In this document: one piece after another, positions 12,056-24,215 of the stretch
How positions within the stretch are numbered: the stretch's first letter is position 1
Layout: each line of letters begins with the position of its first letter
DNA from: Bemisia tabaci
Lineage: Eukaryota; Arthropoda; Insecta; Hemiptera; Aleyrodidae
Assembly: GCF_918797505.1 (NCBI RefSeq)
Contig: NC_092801.1
Span: 4,588,001-4,652,000, forward strand
Direction: 5' to 3'
DNA: 64,000 nucleotides
Position numbers and translations under genes: made by a program
Notes under the pieces: generated by a model
What the model was told of the DNA's origin: nothing
Databases searched by the model: none
What the model saw: only the letters and a program-made list of their open reading frames with translations

Positions 12056-12380
12056 CAGGGGAAAAAAAACACATTGGATCTAGAGTTAAGACTCTAGAAA
12101 ACATTGACAAGAAAAAGGACTCTTGATTCAATCAGATTTAAGCTTAAATCAAAGGGAAATCCTCAAATTAAGAGGCTTGGTTCTTGATTTAAGATTAAAT
12201 CTGATTGAGTCAACAGTACTTTTTCTTGTCGATGTTTTTGAGAGTCTGGACTCTAGATCCAATAAGTTGCGGATTTCCCTGCGATTTAAGCTTAAATTTG
12301 ATTGAATCAAGAGTCCTTTTTCTTGTCGATGTTTTAAAGAGTCTGGACTCTAGATCCAATGTGGTTTTCTTTTTCCAGTG
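12056..12380. mobile_element. CACTGG MITE, copy 3, with duplicated right arm
   Basis: A normal left part and a first right arm (to GATCCAA near 12262) are followed by a second, partly shortened right arm ending CCAGTG at 12380. This looks like internal duplication or insertion of one copy into another. Confidence 0.75.
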
Positions 12381-12739
12381 CACTGCAACTCACCCGGTAG
12401 TTACAACTACCATGGTGGTTTGCAAAACCAGCCGCTGGTTGTGACGAAAATCCCATTTATTTCCGTGTTGGAGTGGAGAGTTTGAAACACCGCCATGAAG
12501 ATGAGTGGTTTGGCACTTTAACCATGAATTTCACGGAAACTCGACGATTCCGCGTTCCGCCGAGCTGTGCATCGCAAAGCCCGCGCGGGGAGCCATTTGG
12601 GCGGCTGGCTTTTATGTTGTGCCCCCGGTGTTTGATCTGGAGTCATTTCCGACAGTTGCGGAAAACACAGCGACCGTAAATGTTTGCCGGCGGCCGTAAA
12701 TTGTGTTTGCTCAACTTAGCGACTCACCCTTGTCACCGC

Positions 12740-12819
12740 TCGCGCGCGGAATGACCCAAACTGGCGAGCGGATGTCAGTGCAGAGCGAGCTACCCTGAGC
12801 TTGCCGAAAGCCCGCCGAG
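12740..12819 (+). promoter_or_regulatory. Possible core promoter and short 5' leader
   Basis: The 230 bases before the leader-exon ATG are GC- and CpG-rich compared with surrounding DNA. GTCAGTGC at 12774-12781 resembles an arthropod initiator (TCAGT), which would give a 5' leader of about 43 bases. There is no TATA box 30 bases upstream and no clear downstream promoter element. The site is inferred from position only. Confidence 0.25.
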
Positions 12820-12984
12820 ATGCGTTCGCTACGCGCGCAAATCGCGCTTCTCTTGATCGGCTACGGGTTCTTGTGCGTTTTCGTGGACCGCGGCGAGGCC
12901 CAAGGCGGTCCGGGCGGACAGAATTACGGCCAGAATCAAGGTCAACAACAGGGCGGTCCACAGAATATGGGAACCTCTGCAAAC
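12820..12984 (+). CDS. Leader exon of secreted six-cysteine protein (signal peptide)
   Basis: First coding exon, 55 codons, ending exactly at AAC|GTGAGT, so in phase 0. Residues 1-27 form a signal peptide: basic start MRSLR, hydrophobic IALLLIGYGFLCVFV, and a likely cleavage after GEA at 27. Residues 28-55 are a Gly/Gln/Asn-rich linker (QGGPGGQNYGQNQGQQQGG). It joins in phase to the exon at 29827, whose first residues DQGQDQDYP continue the Q/D-rich linker; that gives a 215-residue precursor with a 16.8-kb intron. It could equally be spliced in phase to 41025 or 51685. The start is chosen because it is the first ATG and opens the signal peptide. Function unknown; the product should be secreted. 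Confidence 0.8.
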
Positions 12985-13024
12985 GTGAGTACATCTTCAT
13001 TACACGAGGGTTTCAACTTTCAAA

Positions 13025-13162
13025 TGGACTGCATTTTGCAATTTGGAACTATAAATTCCGGCCTAGTTGAAAAACAACGTATGTGCCATTAGTTTTCCTA
13101 TGCACATAAGTGTTTTTCAGATGAACTAGAACTTATAGGTCCAAATTGCAAAATGCAGTCCA
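13025..13162. mobile_element. Short TGGACTGCATTTTGCAA MITE (copy 2)
   Basis: Inverted ends TGGACTGCATTTTGCAATTT / AAATTGCAAAATGCAGTCCA. It lies 40 bases inside the large intron after the leader exon. Confidence 0.8.
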
Positions 13163-13172
13163 AATAATGATA

Positions 13173-13654
13173 CAGGGTTATTCAAAAGTCACGCACCACT
13201 GGCTATAACTTTACGTTCTAATTGAATCAGTGAGTTCGAAAACACACCAACTCAATAACTCGAAAATGTGCAACTTTCATTAAAGACGGTCAATTTTCAT
13301 GAAGGTCGTAGAAGTTAGCGCATCTGGTCAGACTTGGACCTTTAAAATGTTCATAAGTGCCTGTCTTTCGGCACCAAACATCCTTTTCTTAGACTAATTT
13401 CTTCACCTACTGAGCAGTTTTGGTTGTGTCTTGATTACTTTCATTATTCCGAGTTGGTGTGTTTTCGTTCTCACTGATTCAATTATGAAATCGACTTGCG
13501 GTTTAAGACGCTTTTCCTCATATTGAGGGGGGAAATTTTTAAGGTACTTTCCAGTTTTTAATCCCCTCAGGGAGAGGAGGGCGGGGGGCGACTCAAAAAT
13601 TTCAAATGGCCACCCCCCTCATGGCCAGTGGTGAGTGACTATAGAATAACCCTG
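13173..13654. mobile_element. CAGGGTTATTCAAAAG mariner-like MITE (copy 1)
   Basis: A 482-bp element with CAGGGTTATTCAAAAGTCAC at the left and GAATAACCCTG at the right, flanked by TA on both sides (13171-13172, 13655-13656). TA duplication and these ends fit a Tc1/mariner-type non-autonomous element. Other copies are at 24941, at 34907 (giant palindrome) and at the right edge of the window. Confidence 0.8.
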
Positions 13655-13656
13655 TA

Positions 13657-14417
13657 TGCCAAAGGTGCTTACTTTGATGTGTACTAACTTCTAATAGAGA
13701 TGGAGAGAATTAAAAACATCGGTAAACAAGGCTAAATCATTAGAACACTAAAACTAAAAGTCAGGACGTTTGGAGCTGTTACCAGCTCATTTTAGGCTGC
13801 AAACCCCCACCCCCCCCCCCCCCCAAAAAAAAACAAATAAAAATGTGGTTACGTGATAACGGCTAGGGTCAGGTCGCCACTCAATTTTTCACTTGTTTTT
13901 TGTGCTTTTTGGCAGCAAAAATTGAACTGGTAACAGCTCGAAACATCCTGCCTTTTAATGTTTCAGCCTTGTTTACCCATGTTTTAATTCTCTCCTTTTC
14001 TATTCGTATATTCGGGCTGTTCTTGTGCTTTATGCTACCTCCTAATACAACAAGCTAGAGGTCCTGGAAAGTATGGAAATTCGCAGAGCCATCCTCAACG
14101 ATGAACAACTAATGAATTCACAATTGGATATAAAATCTACCTATCAACCGCTCATCGATCGGTGCTGCCACCTGACGACAAAATCAGCAAACAGTAACCA
14201 GTATACGCGTACGAAGTCACGAGTAACTAGTCCAAATAGGTATTAAGTAAATGTGCATGTAAGAAAAGTTTGAAGATTTTACGTACTGTGACGACAACAT
14301 GTGAGAAAGATTTAGAAAAGTTGTATGTAGGAGTCATATTCACAAAAGCTCTGAAGATGCCCGAACGGGCGAAATGCATTAGCAGTTGGGACACATCAAA
14401 GTAAGCACCCTTGGCAT
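13657..14417. mobile_element. Foldback element with internal inverted segments
   Basis: GCCAAAGGTGCTTACTTTGA at the left is matched by TCAAAGTAAGCACCCTTGGC at the right. Inside, a second inverted pair (GAGCTGTTACCAG / CTGGTAACAGCTC) flanks a poly-C/poly-A stretch at 13803-13833. CTGAAGATGCCCGAACGGGC with GAAAT at 14351-14375 is another hammerhead-like core. Confidence 0.55.
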
Positions 14418-14426
14418 ATCATCATT

Positions 14427-14565
14427 TGGACTGCATTTTGCAGTTTGGACCTATGAATTCTGGCTCATCTGAAAAAAAACTAATGTGCATAGGGAAATTA
14501 ATGACACTTACGTTGTTTTTAAGCCGGGCCGGAATTTACAGTTCCTAATTGCAAAACGTAGTCCA
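14427..14565. mobile_element. Short TGGACTGCATTTTGCAA MITE (copy 3)
   Basis: Same family as 13025, with the internal blocks in the opposite order, so inserted in reverse orientation. Confidence 0.75.
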
Positions 14566-15294
14566 TTTTATTGACATGTATTACAAGGTCCAATACGCAT
14601 ATTACACCCTATTATTTCATTTTGGGTATACGACCTTGTCTCCACACGATTGAAAATCAGAGCTGCCGTTTCCCGGAATCAATTCCGAATTTTAGAACTT
14701 TTAAATTACTCGGAATCTTCAGAATTCCCGGGATTTCCAGCTACTTACGGAATTTTTGCGGGAGGAGTCGTAAGTTTGACCTATTATTTGATCAAATTTG
14801 ATGATTTTTTTTATGGAATTTGACGATAGTTGGAACTAAAATCGAAGCATGTTTCGGAATTTTTTCCCAAAGCTTTTGAAAAATCGGAATTTTTCAGGGA
14901 ACTTTTGGAAACCGGAATCAATTCCGGGAACCCCCCAATTTTTGGTACAATAAAACGGCAGCAATATTAGAAACCGATAAAGAAATTCAGTGCCGGGATG
15001 TGGAGCGTTCGAACACCCCGGGCGATGAGAATGCGAAATGAGCTTAGCACCGCAACAGCTCAAGACACTCCGAAAAAGAGTAGATCCCGCTCCGTGATAG
15101 TCACTCCAAAAGTAGAGCACTCAGATCACTCGGTGTTCTTGAGCGCTATGTAGGCTTCGGCACAGAATTTCACACAAATAGTTTTAACTGTGCACGGGAG
15201 GTTTTCATACGATTTGTTCCGGGAGAAATTTCACTTCTCCTGCGTAGACGATTCGGCAGCAGATGTTATGAAAAGATTACGTTAGGAATGAAAC

Positions 15295-15482
15295 GCGGGG
15301 AAAAAAGTGTTGGAGGTTATCCCCAAAAATTGAGATACTACTCCCATTATTTGGATATTACGAATAAATTTTGGGAGTACCCGCAACATGTGGGTTAGTA
15401 TAACTTAATTTAGTGGGGTACTACCATAATGCATGAGAAATAACCAAGTTGGGACTTATACCTGGACTCTTCTTTTACCGTG
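15295..15482. mobile_element. Diverged copy of the 984-1231 element
   Basis: Shares GTGTTGGAGGTTATCCCC, ATTTTGGGAGTACCCGCAAC, GTGGGTTAGTA and GGGACTTATACCTG with the element at 984-1231, in the opposite orientation along its arms. Both ends are degraded. Confidence 0.55.
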
Positions 15483-17309
15483 AACGGTGCGTGAAATTGT
15501 GGGCGTTGAAAAAGACTTACTGCGTAAAATTTTCACGAAACAGCTTAAGGGTAGGTGCAAAGGATGCCAGATGAAAGGTTACCTAAGAATGTACAGGACG
15601 GAATCCTTTCTCGCAAATGACGTGGAGGACGCCCTGCTAAATCGTGGATTGACGGTGTAAGGCAGGAAATGAGGGGGTACGGTTTGCCTCTAGCCTTATT
15701 CACCCTCTGATACCCTCTGCGTGTGAGAAGTGTGACGGTGAAGTTGCAAACTAAGTTGTAAGTGTCTAGTAAAGTTGTGAAAACAAAATCTAAACGTGGC
15801 GCGTCTTAACCATCAGTTATTATTAAGTGTTCCAAACTGACCTCACCCAAGTAAGTGCTTTGTCACTTCTTCATTTTCTTTCTTCTTCCAAGTCGGTAAA
15901 ATCAACGATGTATAATCTATGTATCCCATGAGAAGCAGCACACAGTTTAGGTCTTGTCTTTACGGGACGTTTCTATGGGATTTGTCCCGAGAAAAAATCT
16001 CAGACGCAAGTTGGGAAAATATTGAGTTACAATCGTCAATTTAGTAATCATGGTACCAAGTAGGATCTTTGTACTCTCAATGTTAGAGTTAAAGAAACGT
16101 TGTTTCGTCATCTTTAAGTGGAATTTTAAAAGAAACAATAACACAACGTTTCTTTAACTCAAACAAACAGACTTTAAGTGAAATTCGCACGGATTAAAAA
16201 AAAAATAATAATAAAAAAGAAAAAATTAATAAATGAATAAAAATTACCGACAAGGAACTATGCGTATTATCTTTCTTAAAGTCTTGCCGTTGACTTATCG
16301 AAATGATACATATTCATAGCAAGAAAAAATTCTTTCAGTGTAGAGACACGTGCTCCAGTTTAAACGCCTTCAAATAGACTAGGTATGCATCACAGTATCC
16401 CCTGTGCGCGAATAGTTGCTCGATGGATTCAAACCTAACTCCGACACGCTCAGCGACGGATTGGATTTGAAGTCGGCAATAGACATGTTACTTCGGTAGA
16501 GAGGCCCTTTAACAACAATTGTGTGTTTCAAAAATGTAACTACGGTTATGGTATATCGAAAAAGTGGTTGAAATTTATTTTACTTCTGTACTTAAGAATC
16601 AGCACTAAAATGTTTTTATAGACCAATTTAATCGTTTGTCTATTTCTTAAAACTAGAGGATACTTTCTTTACAATACTGTTTCGGTACGTTCCCGAGAAA
16701 TTCAGTACCTCCTCAACAGAAAAATTCAGTATTTTTTCAGTACCTTTAATTGACAAAATTCGAAAAATTTCACAAAGAATTTCTCACTTGAATCGCGACA
16801 AAAATGACAAGAACTTCCGGCACCTCCTGCAGAATTTCCGCACTTTTTCAGTACTTCCGGACAGCCCTTGAAAAATCCGTACTATTTCCGGAAATTCCGG
16901 ACTTGTAGACACCCCGATCCACTTTATTCTCTTCTTCCGGCTGGTCAGAGACTCTATTTGTAGATTACCGTGTGGGTAGCGCGATGAGGGCACAGCGAGA
17001 GGAATACGAAATTGTAACAGCGATCAATTTGCAGAGACAATCACGTCCGCTGCCCGTGACATTCAAGCCTGTATTTACCAAAGGCGTAGCGCAGGGGCGG
17101 TCGCTTACAGGTTTTACCCATACTACATCTAATCCCCCTGCGCCGCGTCGGAACAGTGATTGGCACATTCATTCGTTTAACTTGTTACCGTTCGAGTTCG
17201 TTTCCGTGCGGAAAAGCGCGGCAGCGTTCAGCGTTTATCGAGACAAACCTCTGCGGAGGGCAAAAATGGTAGGTCTGTTCCAAACTATTACTGGAGAGAT
17301 GAGAAAGTT

Positions 17310-18061
17310 CACTGGAAAAAAAATACGTTGTATCTGGAATCCAGACTCTTAAAAACATCGACAAGAAAAAATACTCATGATTCAATCAGATTTAAGCTTA
17401 AATCAAGAACCAAGCCTCTTAATTTGAACGGTAATTTGTCATTTTGAAGAGATTTCCAGTTGACTCAACTAAAATTCTCGTCTGGAGATTTTTTACTTTT
17501 AACGGCGAGGTAGGTTGATATCTACCATATCTGCCATGACAGATACTTGCAATCCTTCGTAAGAATCAACACCGGATAAGAAAAAACACACTGGATCTAG
17601 AGTCCAGACTCGTAAAAACATCGACAAGAAAAATACTCTGGATTCAATGAGATTTAAGCTTGAATCAAGAACCAAGCCTCTTAATTTGAACGGTATTTTG
17701 TCATTTTGAAGAGATTTCCAGTTGACTCAACTAAAATTTTCGTCTGGAGATTTTTTACTTTTGACGGCGAGGTAGGTTGATATCTACCATCTCTGCTTTG
17801 ACAGATACTCGCAATCCTTCGTAAAAATCAACACCGGATAAGAAAAAACACACTGGATCTAGAGTCCAGACTCTTAAAAACATCGACAGGAAAAAATGCT
17901 CTTGATTCGATCAGATTTAAGCTAAAATCAAGGACCAAGCCTCTTCATTTGAGCGGATTTCCTTTTGATTTAAGCTTAAATCTGATTGAGTCAAGAGTCC
18001 TTTTTCTTGTCAATGTTTTCAAGAGTCTGGACTCTAAATCCAGTGTTTTTTTTTTTCAGTG
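17310..18061. mobile_element. CACTGG MITE cluster with ~265-bp tandem duplication
   Basis: Two partial left arms are each followed by the same non-MITE segment (GGTAATTTGTCATTTTGAAG... to AACACCGGATAAGAAAA). The two units are about 265 bp apart, and an almost complete MITE (about 17850-18061, ending TTTTTTCAGTG) follows. This suggests local tandem duplication after a MITE truncation. Confidence 0.7.
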
Positions 18062-18158
18062 TTGATCTTTATTCGGAAAATGACAAAAGCCGTGACCAAA
18101 CGCGAAGGATATTTACAGTCAATCATTTGAGTGAAGCAGAGATTTAAAATGATTGTTG

Positions 18159-18778
18159 TTAGGCCCTGTCCGCACGAGCGTGGTTCGAGGAACTTATTCG
18201 ACGAACTGCTCAGTTTCCCGAAACTTGTTCCTTGAAACGAGGCATGCTGTCCACACTGAGAAAAAACTATGGTTTATAAACCTATTAGAGGTAAATATGG
18301 AACACCTATAATAGTCGTAAATAAACTAATGATTCTCGGTCTGTGAACCATACTAAGGTCTCTGTACCTAATTAAGGTACCCCGTACCATAACTAAGGTA
18401 TATGTGCTATTATTATATGTAGAGGTACTACTATTAGTGGTGTTCCATATTTACCTCTAATAGGTTTATAAGCCATAGTTTTTTCTCAGTGCACACGAAA
18501 TCACCCGAACTGGAACCGGAACTTCAACATTGAACTATCAAATTATTGCAAAATCATACTACCGCGAGAGAAACAAAAACAAAGTCAAGACATAAAAAAC
18601 GTAAAAAACAAAAGCAAACAAATTCACAAAGAAAGAGGCACAGAAGCTCGGAGTGCGGGGGAAAATTCGGGGTTAGGAGGAATAAGTTTTGACTCAGCTA
18701 CAACTTGTTCCGGGAACAAGTTCCCCGAATTATATGTTTTAAGTTCCGCGAACCGCGCTCATTTGAACAAGGCCTTAG
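18159..18778. mobile_element. TTAGGCCCTGTCC element (copy 1), carrying nested CACTGAG MITE
   Basis: Ends TTAGGCCCTGTCCGCACGAG and CAAGGCCTTAG are inverted; the inner arms share GCGCGGTTC and GGAACTTATTC motifs. The second copy at 30397-31110 lacks the nested MITE and supplies its empty site (GCTGTCCACACGAG). Confidence 0.75.
18254..18491. mobile_element. CACTGAG MITE, copy 1
   Basis: A 238-bp element with ends CACTGAGAAAAAACTATGG and CCATAGTTTTTTCTCAGTG and a near-palindromic AT-rich body with GGTAC blocks. It is flanked by CA on both sides (18252-18253, 18492-18493), confirmed against the empty site at about 30490. It is nearly identical to the copy at 63065. Confidence 0.85.
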
Positions 18779-18971
18779 ACTTAAACGTTTCACGTATCTG
18801 CATTCCCTCCAGAGTTTTAAAACTAAAAGCTCGTTCCATAGGGAAGTGTTGAACTAGAACCGTGAAAGATTTCACGTAAAATAGAACGAAATTACCGTAC
18901 CGATACGTAGATTTCCTAAAAATGTAAGCTCGTTTCATAGGGTAGTGTTGAACGATATACCCGTGTAAATT

Positions 18972-19240
18972 ATACATATCGACGGTGAAACTACCAAACC
19001 ACGTATCTCGGTTTGCGACGCCGCAGACTTCCCGTCATACTTTATTTTTTAAATGAAAAACTACTTAACATCCAGTCTTGAAAATTTCTGTGATTTTTCC
19101 TCTTTGTGCGGAGAAAATTCCGTGAAAATTTCAAGGAGTGATATTGATTTGGTCTACTTCAAAAAAATAAAATGTGAGCGTAGATTTTTAAACACCGCAA
19201 ACGAGATACGTGGTTTGGTAGTTTCACCGTCGATATGTAT
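18972..19240. mobile_element. 269-bp inverted-repeat MITE
   Basis: The left arm starts ATACATATCGACGGTGAAAC and the right arm ends GTTTCACCGTCGATATGTAT. The arms are about 45 bp (through CACGTATCTCGGTTTGCG). The frame 19053-19421 overlaps its right arm and is unlikely to be a gene. Confidence 0.7.
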
Positions 19241-19996
19241 TATCAATATACTTGTACATTTAACTGAAATTTTCCATCCGCTACTAATAGTTTCCTTTGT
19301 GTTGAGTGTGTATGTGTCCTTATTTCCAGTAGTCCTAGAAAGCTTCGAAGGAATAATATTATCTCAGAGTCTTTTGGGAGAAAATAGAGGTTACTTCGAT
19401 GTTGAATTTGTGTCTACATAATTGTTACAGAAATAAAGAAGTTTTATAACAATAAATATGTACATGGATCATTCCTTGAACTTTAACCACGCTTCGTTGC
19501 TTTCAACCTTGGTAGTTCAGTTTCTCCTTCATCAGTCGAAACTAAGCCCATTTCGACTCTGTTGGGATTTTTCCCCTTCCTGTGACAATAGAATAATTCA
19601 GTCAGCGTTTTCATTGCTTTCATTGAACCGTGCCTCGACCGAAGTTCAAATCCTGTTGCCAGGTGACGGTAACGCTTAACTTCAGGACTAAAATACGCGT
19701 TGGCTGTAAGTCTTACAAATTCCGCTAAATTACTCGTCTTCGAGTGACGTGAAATTGACGTGAATGAACGCGACTTGAATGAAGAGGACGGCGACACAAA
19801 GAGAGAACGTTTACGGGTGGGAAACGATCGTGAACAAAAATTAATTTGCGCGGTCGCTGGGTCGAATCCGGTTCGGCCATTGATCTTAACCGAAGGTGAG
19901 AAATAACTTTCAGTGCATGATTTCACAGAGGCTTAGACGTCTAGAAAAAGGATGTGTTCCATTGAAGAGGGTATTTTGGCCCTAACTTTGGTATAA

Positions 19997-20009
19997 CACT
20001 GGAAAAAAA

Positions 20010-20043
<34 letters not shown>

Positions 20044-20254
20044 ATTGGATCTAGAGTCCAGGCTCTAGAAAACATTGACAAGCAAAAATACTCTTGATTC
20101 AATCGGATTTTTGCTTGAATCAAAACGAAATCCGTTTAAATTGAGAGGCTTGGTTCTTGACTTCAGCTAGATTCTGATTGAATCAAGAGTTCTTTTTCTT
20201 GTCGATGTTTTTAAGAGTCTGGACTCTAGATCCAATGTGTTTTTTTTTCCAGTG
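19997..20254. mobile_element. CACTGG MITE, copy with long poly-A
   Basis: CACTGGAAAA is followed by a run of about 30 A interrupted by a T, then the standard palindromic body, ending TTCCAGTG. The right flank is TA; the left flank is AA. Confidence 0.8.
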
Positions 20255-20936
20255 TAAGGAAGAAAATGATGGACTAACTATCTGGTCTTGAATTGGTTGC
20301 CGTTAGTTAGTCCATTACGTAACTCCTGTGTCCATTGCCAACTGCTTCCACCAATAGGATCCCTCCAAATCCCTTTTGTCGTCTTTGTCTACAGCTTTGT
20401 CTATAAGTTCCAAAAATTTACCCGCAGGACCTATAAGTTCTCGATTAGAGACCGAAGATCCAGACCTACGTGTTTTGAGTGTTGAGTGACTTTCACGTTT
20501 GCATTTTTTACTTTAAAGTTTCAAGCTCAGATACGAATGGACTTGAAGAGTTGCGCTTTCATCAGGACCCAGAAAATTCACCACAAAACACGATCATTTC
20601 ACTCGCACAAAACAAGGTAATCACTATCAATATCATCCATATCATGTCCCTCTTTATTACGCTCAGTTTCTTGTTTATTATTTTTTTTTTATAACAGCTG
20701 TGTGCGGCAAAGATCTTTCTTAGAACATTCGACTTGTTTGCTCGCCCTGTAATGGCCTCTTAACCAATTATGTTTCGAGGTATGTAACATTGTGAAGTTG
20801 CGTTAAGTGATCGGGTTCTAGTTGGAAAAGAGAGAGAGATAAAAAAAGAAGTCATTGCCTTTCTCGAGACGGTTCGTTTCTAGCACCAAAAAAGATGCGA
20901 GAGTAATTAATATATACTGTCGCTCATTGGGAACTA

Positions 20937-21963
20937 CATAGGTTGTCCCAAAAGTACTGCACGTTTTTTTCTTATTGACGAACGGTAGTAGATATCAAAA
21001 TGCGGTTTGTGTAGTCTTAAAGACCGGCCAATTACCGATAAAACAAGACAAATCCGAGCTCTCTAAGTCAAAAAATGACCAAGTTACAGCGTTTTGAAAA
21101 TGACTTGTAGAGGGGACCCCTACGGGATTTTCAGCTTCTTTTCTGGAAAAAAAAACAAAGAATTAAGGATTCAAGTGGTTTTATTAAATCAATTTTGCAG
21201 AATCTTACCAAGATTACTAGCATTTACTCTTCTTCACTGGATGACTGGACACTAGTTTCTTCTCAAAATACCCTCCATCACTTGCCACACAGCGCCGCAA
21301 CCGTTCTTCCCAATTCTTCAAAGATGGTTTTTTCGAATTCTTCTTGCCTAATGTTCTTTAAGAAAGTTTCAACAGCTCTTTTCATCTCGTTGATGGAGTT
21401 AAACTTCCTGCCTCTTAAGCCCTTTTTCAACGTAGGGAATAACCAAAAATCGCAGGGTGCAAGGTCCGGGCTGATATCATGTTACCAACTTCATTCGATC
21501 GCGACGATTTCTCTGTAGAATTTTTGATCAATCAAATCTTTGTTTTTTCCAGAAAAGAAGCTAAAAATCCTGAAGGGGTCACCTCTACAAGTCATTTTCA
21601 AAACACTGTAACTTGGTCATTTTTTGACTTAGAGAGCTCAGATTTGTCTTGTTTTATTGGTAATTGCTTGGTCTTTAAGACTACACAAACCGCATTTTGA
21701 TATCTGCTACCGTTTGTCCAAAAAAAAAAAACAATCAACTCTTTGTTTTTTTTCCAGAAAAGAAGCTGAAAATCCCGTAGGGGTCCCCTCTACAAGTCAT
21801 TTTCAAAACGCTGTAACTTGGTCATTTTTTGACTTAGAGAGCTCGGATTTGTCTTGTTTTACCGGTAATTGGCCGGTCTTTAAGACTACACAAACCGCAT
21901 TTTGATATCTACTACCGTTCGTCAAAAAGAAAAAAACGTGCAGTACTTTTGGGACAACCTATG
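20937..21963. mobile_element. Mariner-type transposon remnant
   Basis: 1,027 bp with exact ends CATAGGTTGTCCCAAAAGTA / TACTTTTGGGACAACCTATG, flanked by TA on both sides. Long arms extend about 200 bp (through AATGCGGTTTGTGTAGTC and AGTCAAAAAATGACCAAGTT). The right arm exists twice (about 21541-21713 and 21731-21950). A transposase C-terminus on the minus strand lies between the arms. Most of the transposase is missing, so the element cannot move by itself. Confidence 0.85.
21189..21480 (-). pseudogene. Mariner transposase C-terminal remnant
   Basis: Read on the minus strand from about 21480, the frame holds SPDLAPCDFWLFP, the hallmark of mariner transposases containing the last catalytic aspartate of the DD(34)D triad. 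It continues LKKGLRGRKFNS and a helical segment, then is broken by a stop near the conserved GKW-W motif. The N-terminal DNA-binding half and the first two catalytic aspartates are absent. It lies inside matching terminal repeats, so it is the relic of the gene that once mobilised this element. Confidence 0.8.
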
Positions 21964-21965
21964 TA

Positions 21966-23188
21966 TATGACGCGCCGAAATATGCGCCCTCAAAAACCCA
22001 GAGTTGATTTAAAGCATTATTGCTTTATGGGGGTGAAGAGATTCCTGCAATCTTCCAGCTTTAAGATGGAATCATCTTGTCTAATCATTTTAGATTGATA
22101 TATTTGAAATGGTTCATGAAATTGATTTTGAACGTAATACTTAATCAGACTGAAATGAGGTAAATAAACGAGACACTTGGCAAGCTTTTCAACGAATTGT
22201 CGACCAAGTAAATAATAAAAATGGGAGAAAAAATGAAAGACATTTTGAAACCTACGAATTAATAACTTCAAGAGAATCCAATTTGTGATGAGGAATGAGC
22301 TATTCTTCTTTCTTGAAGGCTCCATATATCAATGCATCTTAATAAAATGGATCCATTTACAATCGCCAGCTCGAGCAATCCCCTTCATTATAGTGGGTTG
22401 TGGAATTATACTGTGAGTATCGTGCCAGTAAAACGCAACCATTTTATAGGCAAAAAATACGGCAGAGATTCGAAACATTTCGAGTACGCTAAATGGCAAA
22501 AGGGATTACACTGCCGAAATTGCTAAGGATGCTACTACTTACTTGCATATTTACGAAAGTGCTAACTTCCAGTTTTAGATCGTAGCTTATTCTGACCGTA
22601 ACAGATGGTATGCAATTTTTTCATATCGATAGAGACTAGTGAAAACTTATTGAAAGGCAGGAGCGGCTACGATTTAATATTCCATTCAAATCAAATGCTG
22701 TCTTCCGCGCAGGTTGTTCGAACAAAAGAGAAAAATGCAAATTCTCGGCATGGAGTTGAGGCGTTTAACCTATGCAAGGCAGCACGGATTTCAACAGTCA
22801 GTCGGGTCATAATCAGATGACAAACGGCTCTTTCTGCTATTACTGAAATTAAGAATTCGCGGGCGTCAGACTTCGTAAAAATCATGTTTAAGAATAAATT
22901 ATTGAGTGAACTGATCATGTGAATATCCTCGGTTTTTAAAATGGACAATCCATAAAGGAGATACAACGAAATTACCTAATCTGCTGAACTGCGATTAAAA
23001 TGTCAAACTTTGTAAAAATCATGTTTGAGAAGCTATCGTTGGGTGAGCTGAACATGAGAGTATCTTCGGTTTCTAAAATGGACAATCCTTAGAAGTGATA
23101 TGGCAAATTGACCTAATCTGCTGACCTATACAAGTGCGTAGCATGGGAAATGCCGTCCGATGACATCACGAAGCGACAGACTTTCTCG
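21966..23188. other. No gene recognised; one local duplication
   Basis: AT-rich intron or intergenic DNA. The only structure seen is a direct duplication of about 130 bp (22867-22995 and 22998-23126) containing AAAATCATGTTTRAGAA and AAAATGGACAATCC. The open frames have no recognisable protein features. Confidence 0.5.
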
Positions 23189-23580
23189 CTGTCAAATCCA
23201 TTTTCCCACAATTTCTCGTATTGTCGATCGCGCAAATTGTCGAGACAAATATTCGCGAAGACATGGCGAACGTTAGCAAACTCGTCACTAAAATCCTGTT
23301 TTCAACTTCAAGTGACTATTCTCGCTGTAAAATCCATTTTCCACCAATTTCTCGTGTTGTCTATCAAACAAATTGTCGCGAGACAAATATTCGCGAACAC
23401 ATGACGAACGTTAGAAAACTCGTCACTAAAATCCTGTTTTGAACTTCAAGTGACTATTCTTGCTGTTAAATCCATTTTCCCACGATTTCTCGTATTGTCT
23501 ATCGCGCAAATTATCGAGACAAATATTCGCGAAGACATGACGAACGTTAGAAAACTCGTCACTAAAACCCCGTTCCGAAC
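23189..23580. repeat. Tandem repeat, three ~137-bp units
   Basis: Units begin at 23189, 23325 and 23463 with CTGT(C/A/T)AAATCCATTTTCC and contain GAGACAAATATTCGCGAA and CTCGTCACTAAAATCC. Units differ by several substitutions. Frames across them are repeat artefacts. Confidence 0.75.
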
Positions 23581-24027
23581 TTCGAGTGACTAGAACCACC
23601 TGTTAACCGGCGTGTCGCGGCGACGAGAAAAGTGCGAATGTGTGGTCGCTCAGCGTCGTTTATGAAACATCCATCATCCGGACTTTCGGGAGCTTGAGCT
23701 TGTCACAGCTGCTCGGGCTTCCGAGGGAGAAAAGCCACGTTTCATCGGGCGGAGAGCTGAGTGGGCGATTATTTTCGCAATCGACTAATCGAGAACCAAA
23801 AGGATGAAGCTAAGCAAACGAGACGTATTTGCATTTGACCTTTTCGAGGAGAGCGCATATGATGGAGGGATGAATTACGCTCGGATGCAATAGTGTGCGG
23901 AGGTTGGTTTGGGATGAACTAAATGCTCGAGCTCTCAGGAAAATTGAAAATTGAGACTTAAGGTGATTCGATGGACGCCATATTTTGTGTCCGAACGGAA
24001 TGCGATATATCGCATAAATCGGTTCCA

Positions 24028-24215
24028 CACTGGAAAAAAACACATTGGATCTAGTGTCCAGACTCTTAAAAACATCGACAAGAAAAAATAGTCTTGATTC
24101 AATCAGATTCAAGCTTAAATCAAGAACCCAGCCTCCTAATTGGAGCGGATTTCCTTTTGATTTTAGCTTAAATCTGAGTCTGGACTCTAGATCCAATGTG
24201 TTTTTTTTCCCAGTG
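24028..24215. mobile_element. CACTGG MITE, internally deleted copy
   Basis: The left arm is complete; the right arm lacks the AATCAAGAGTCC-to-TGTTTTCAAG block, giving 188 bp. Ends CACTGGAAAA and CCCAGTG. Confidence 0.8.

Noticed and set aside
16972..17352. 126-residue plus-strand frame
   Set aside because: Ends inside a CACTGG MITE arm, with a similarly open antisense frame; no domain or splice support.
19483..19926. 147-residue minus-strand frame
   Set aside because: No protein features; GGGTCGAATCC near 19858 looks like a SINE-type B box, so a degraded repeat is more likely.
22017..22325. 102-residue minus-strand frame with hydrophobic stretches
   Set aside because: Phe/Leu/Tyr/Lys-rich composition of AT-rich DNA; no signal-peptide layout and no splice site.
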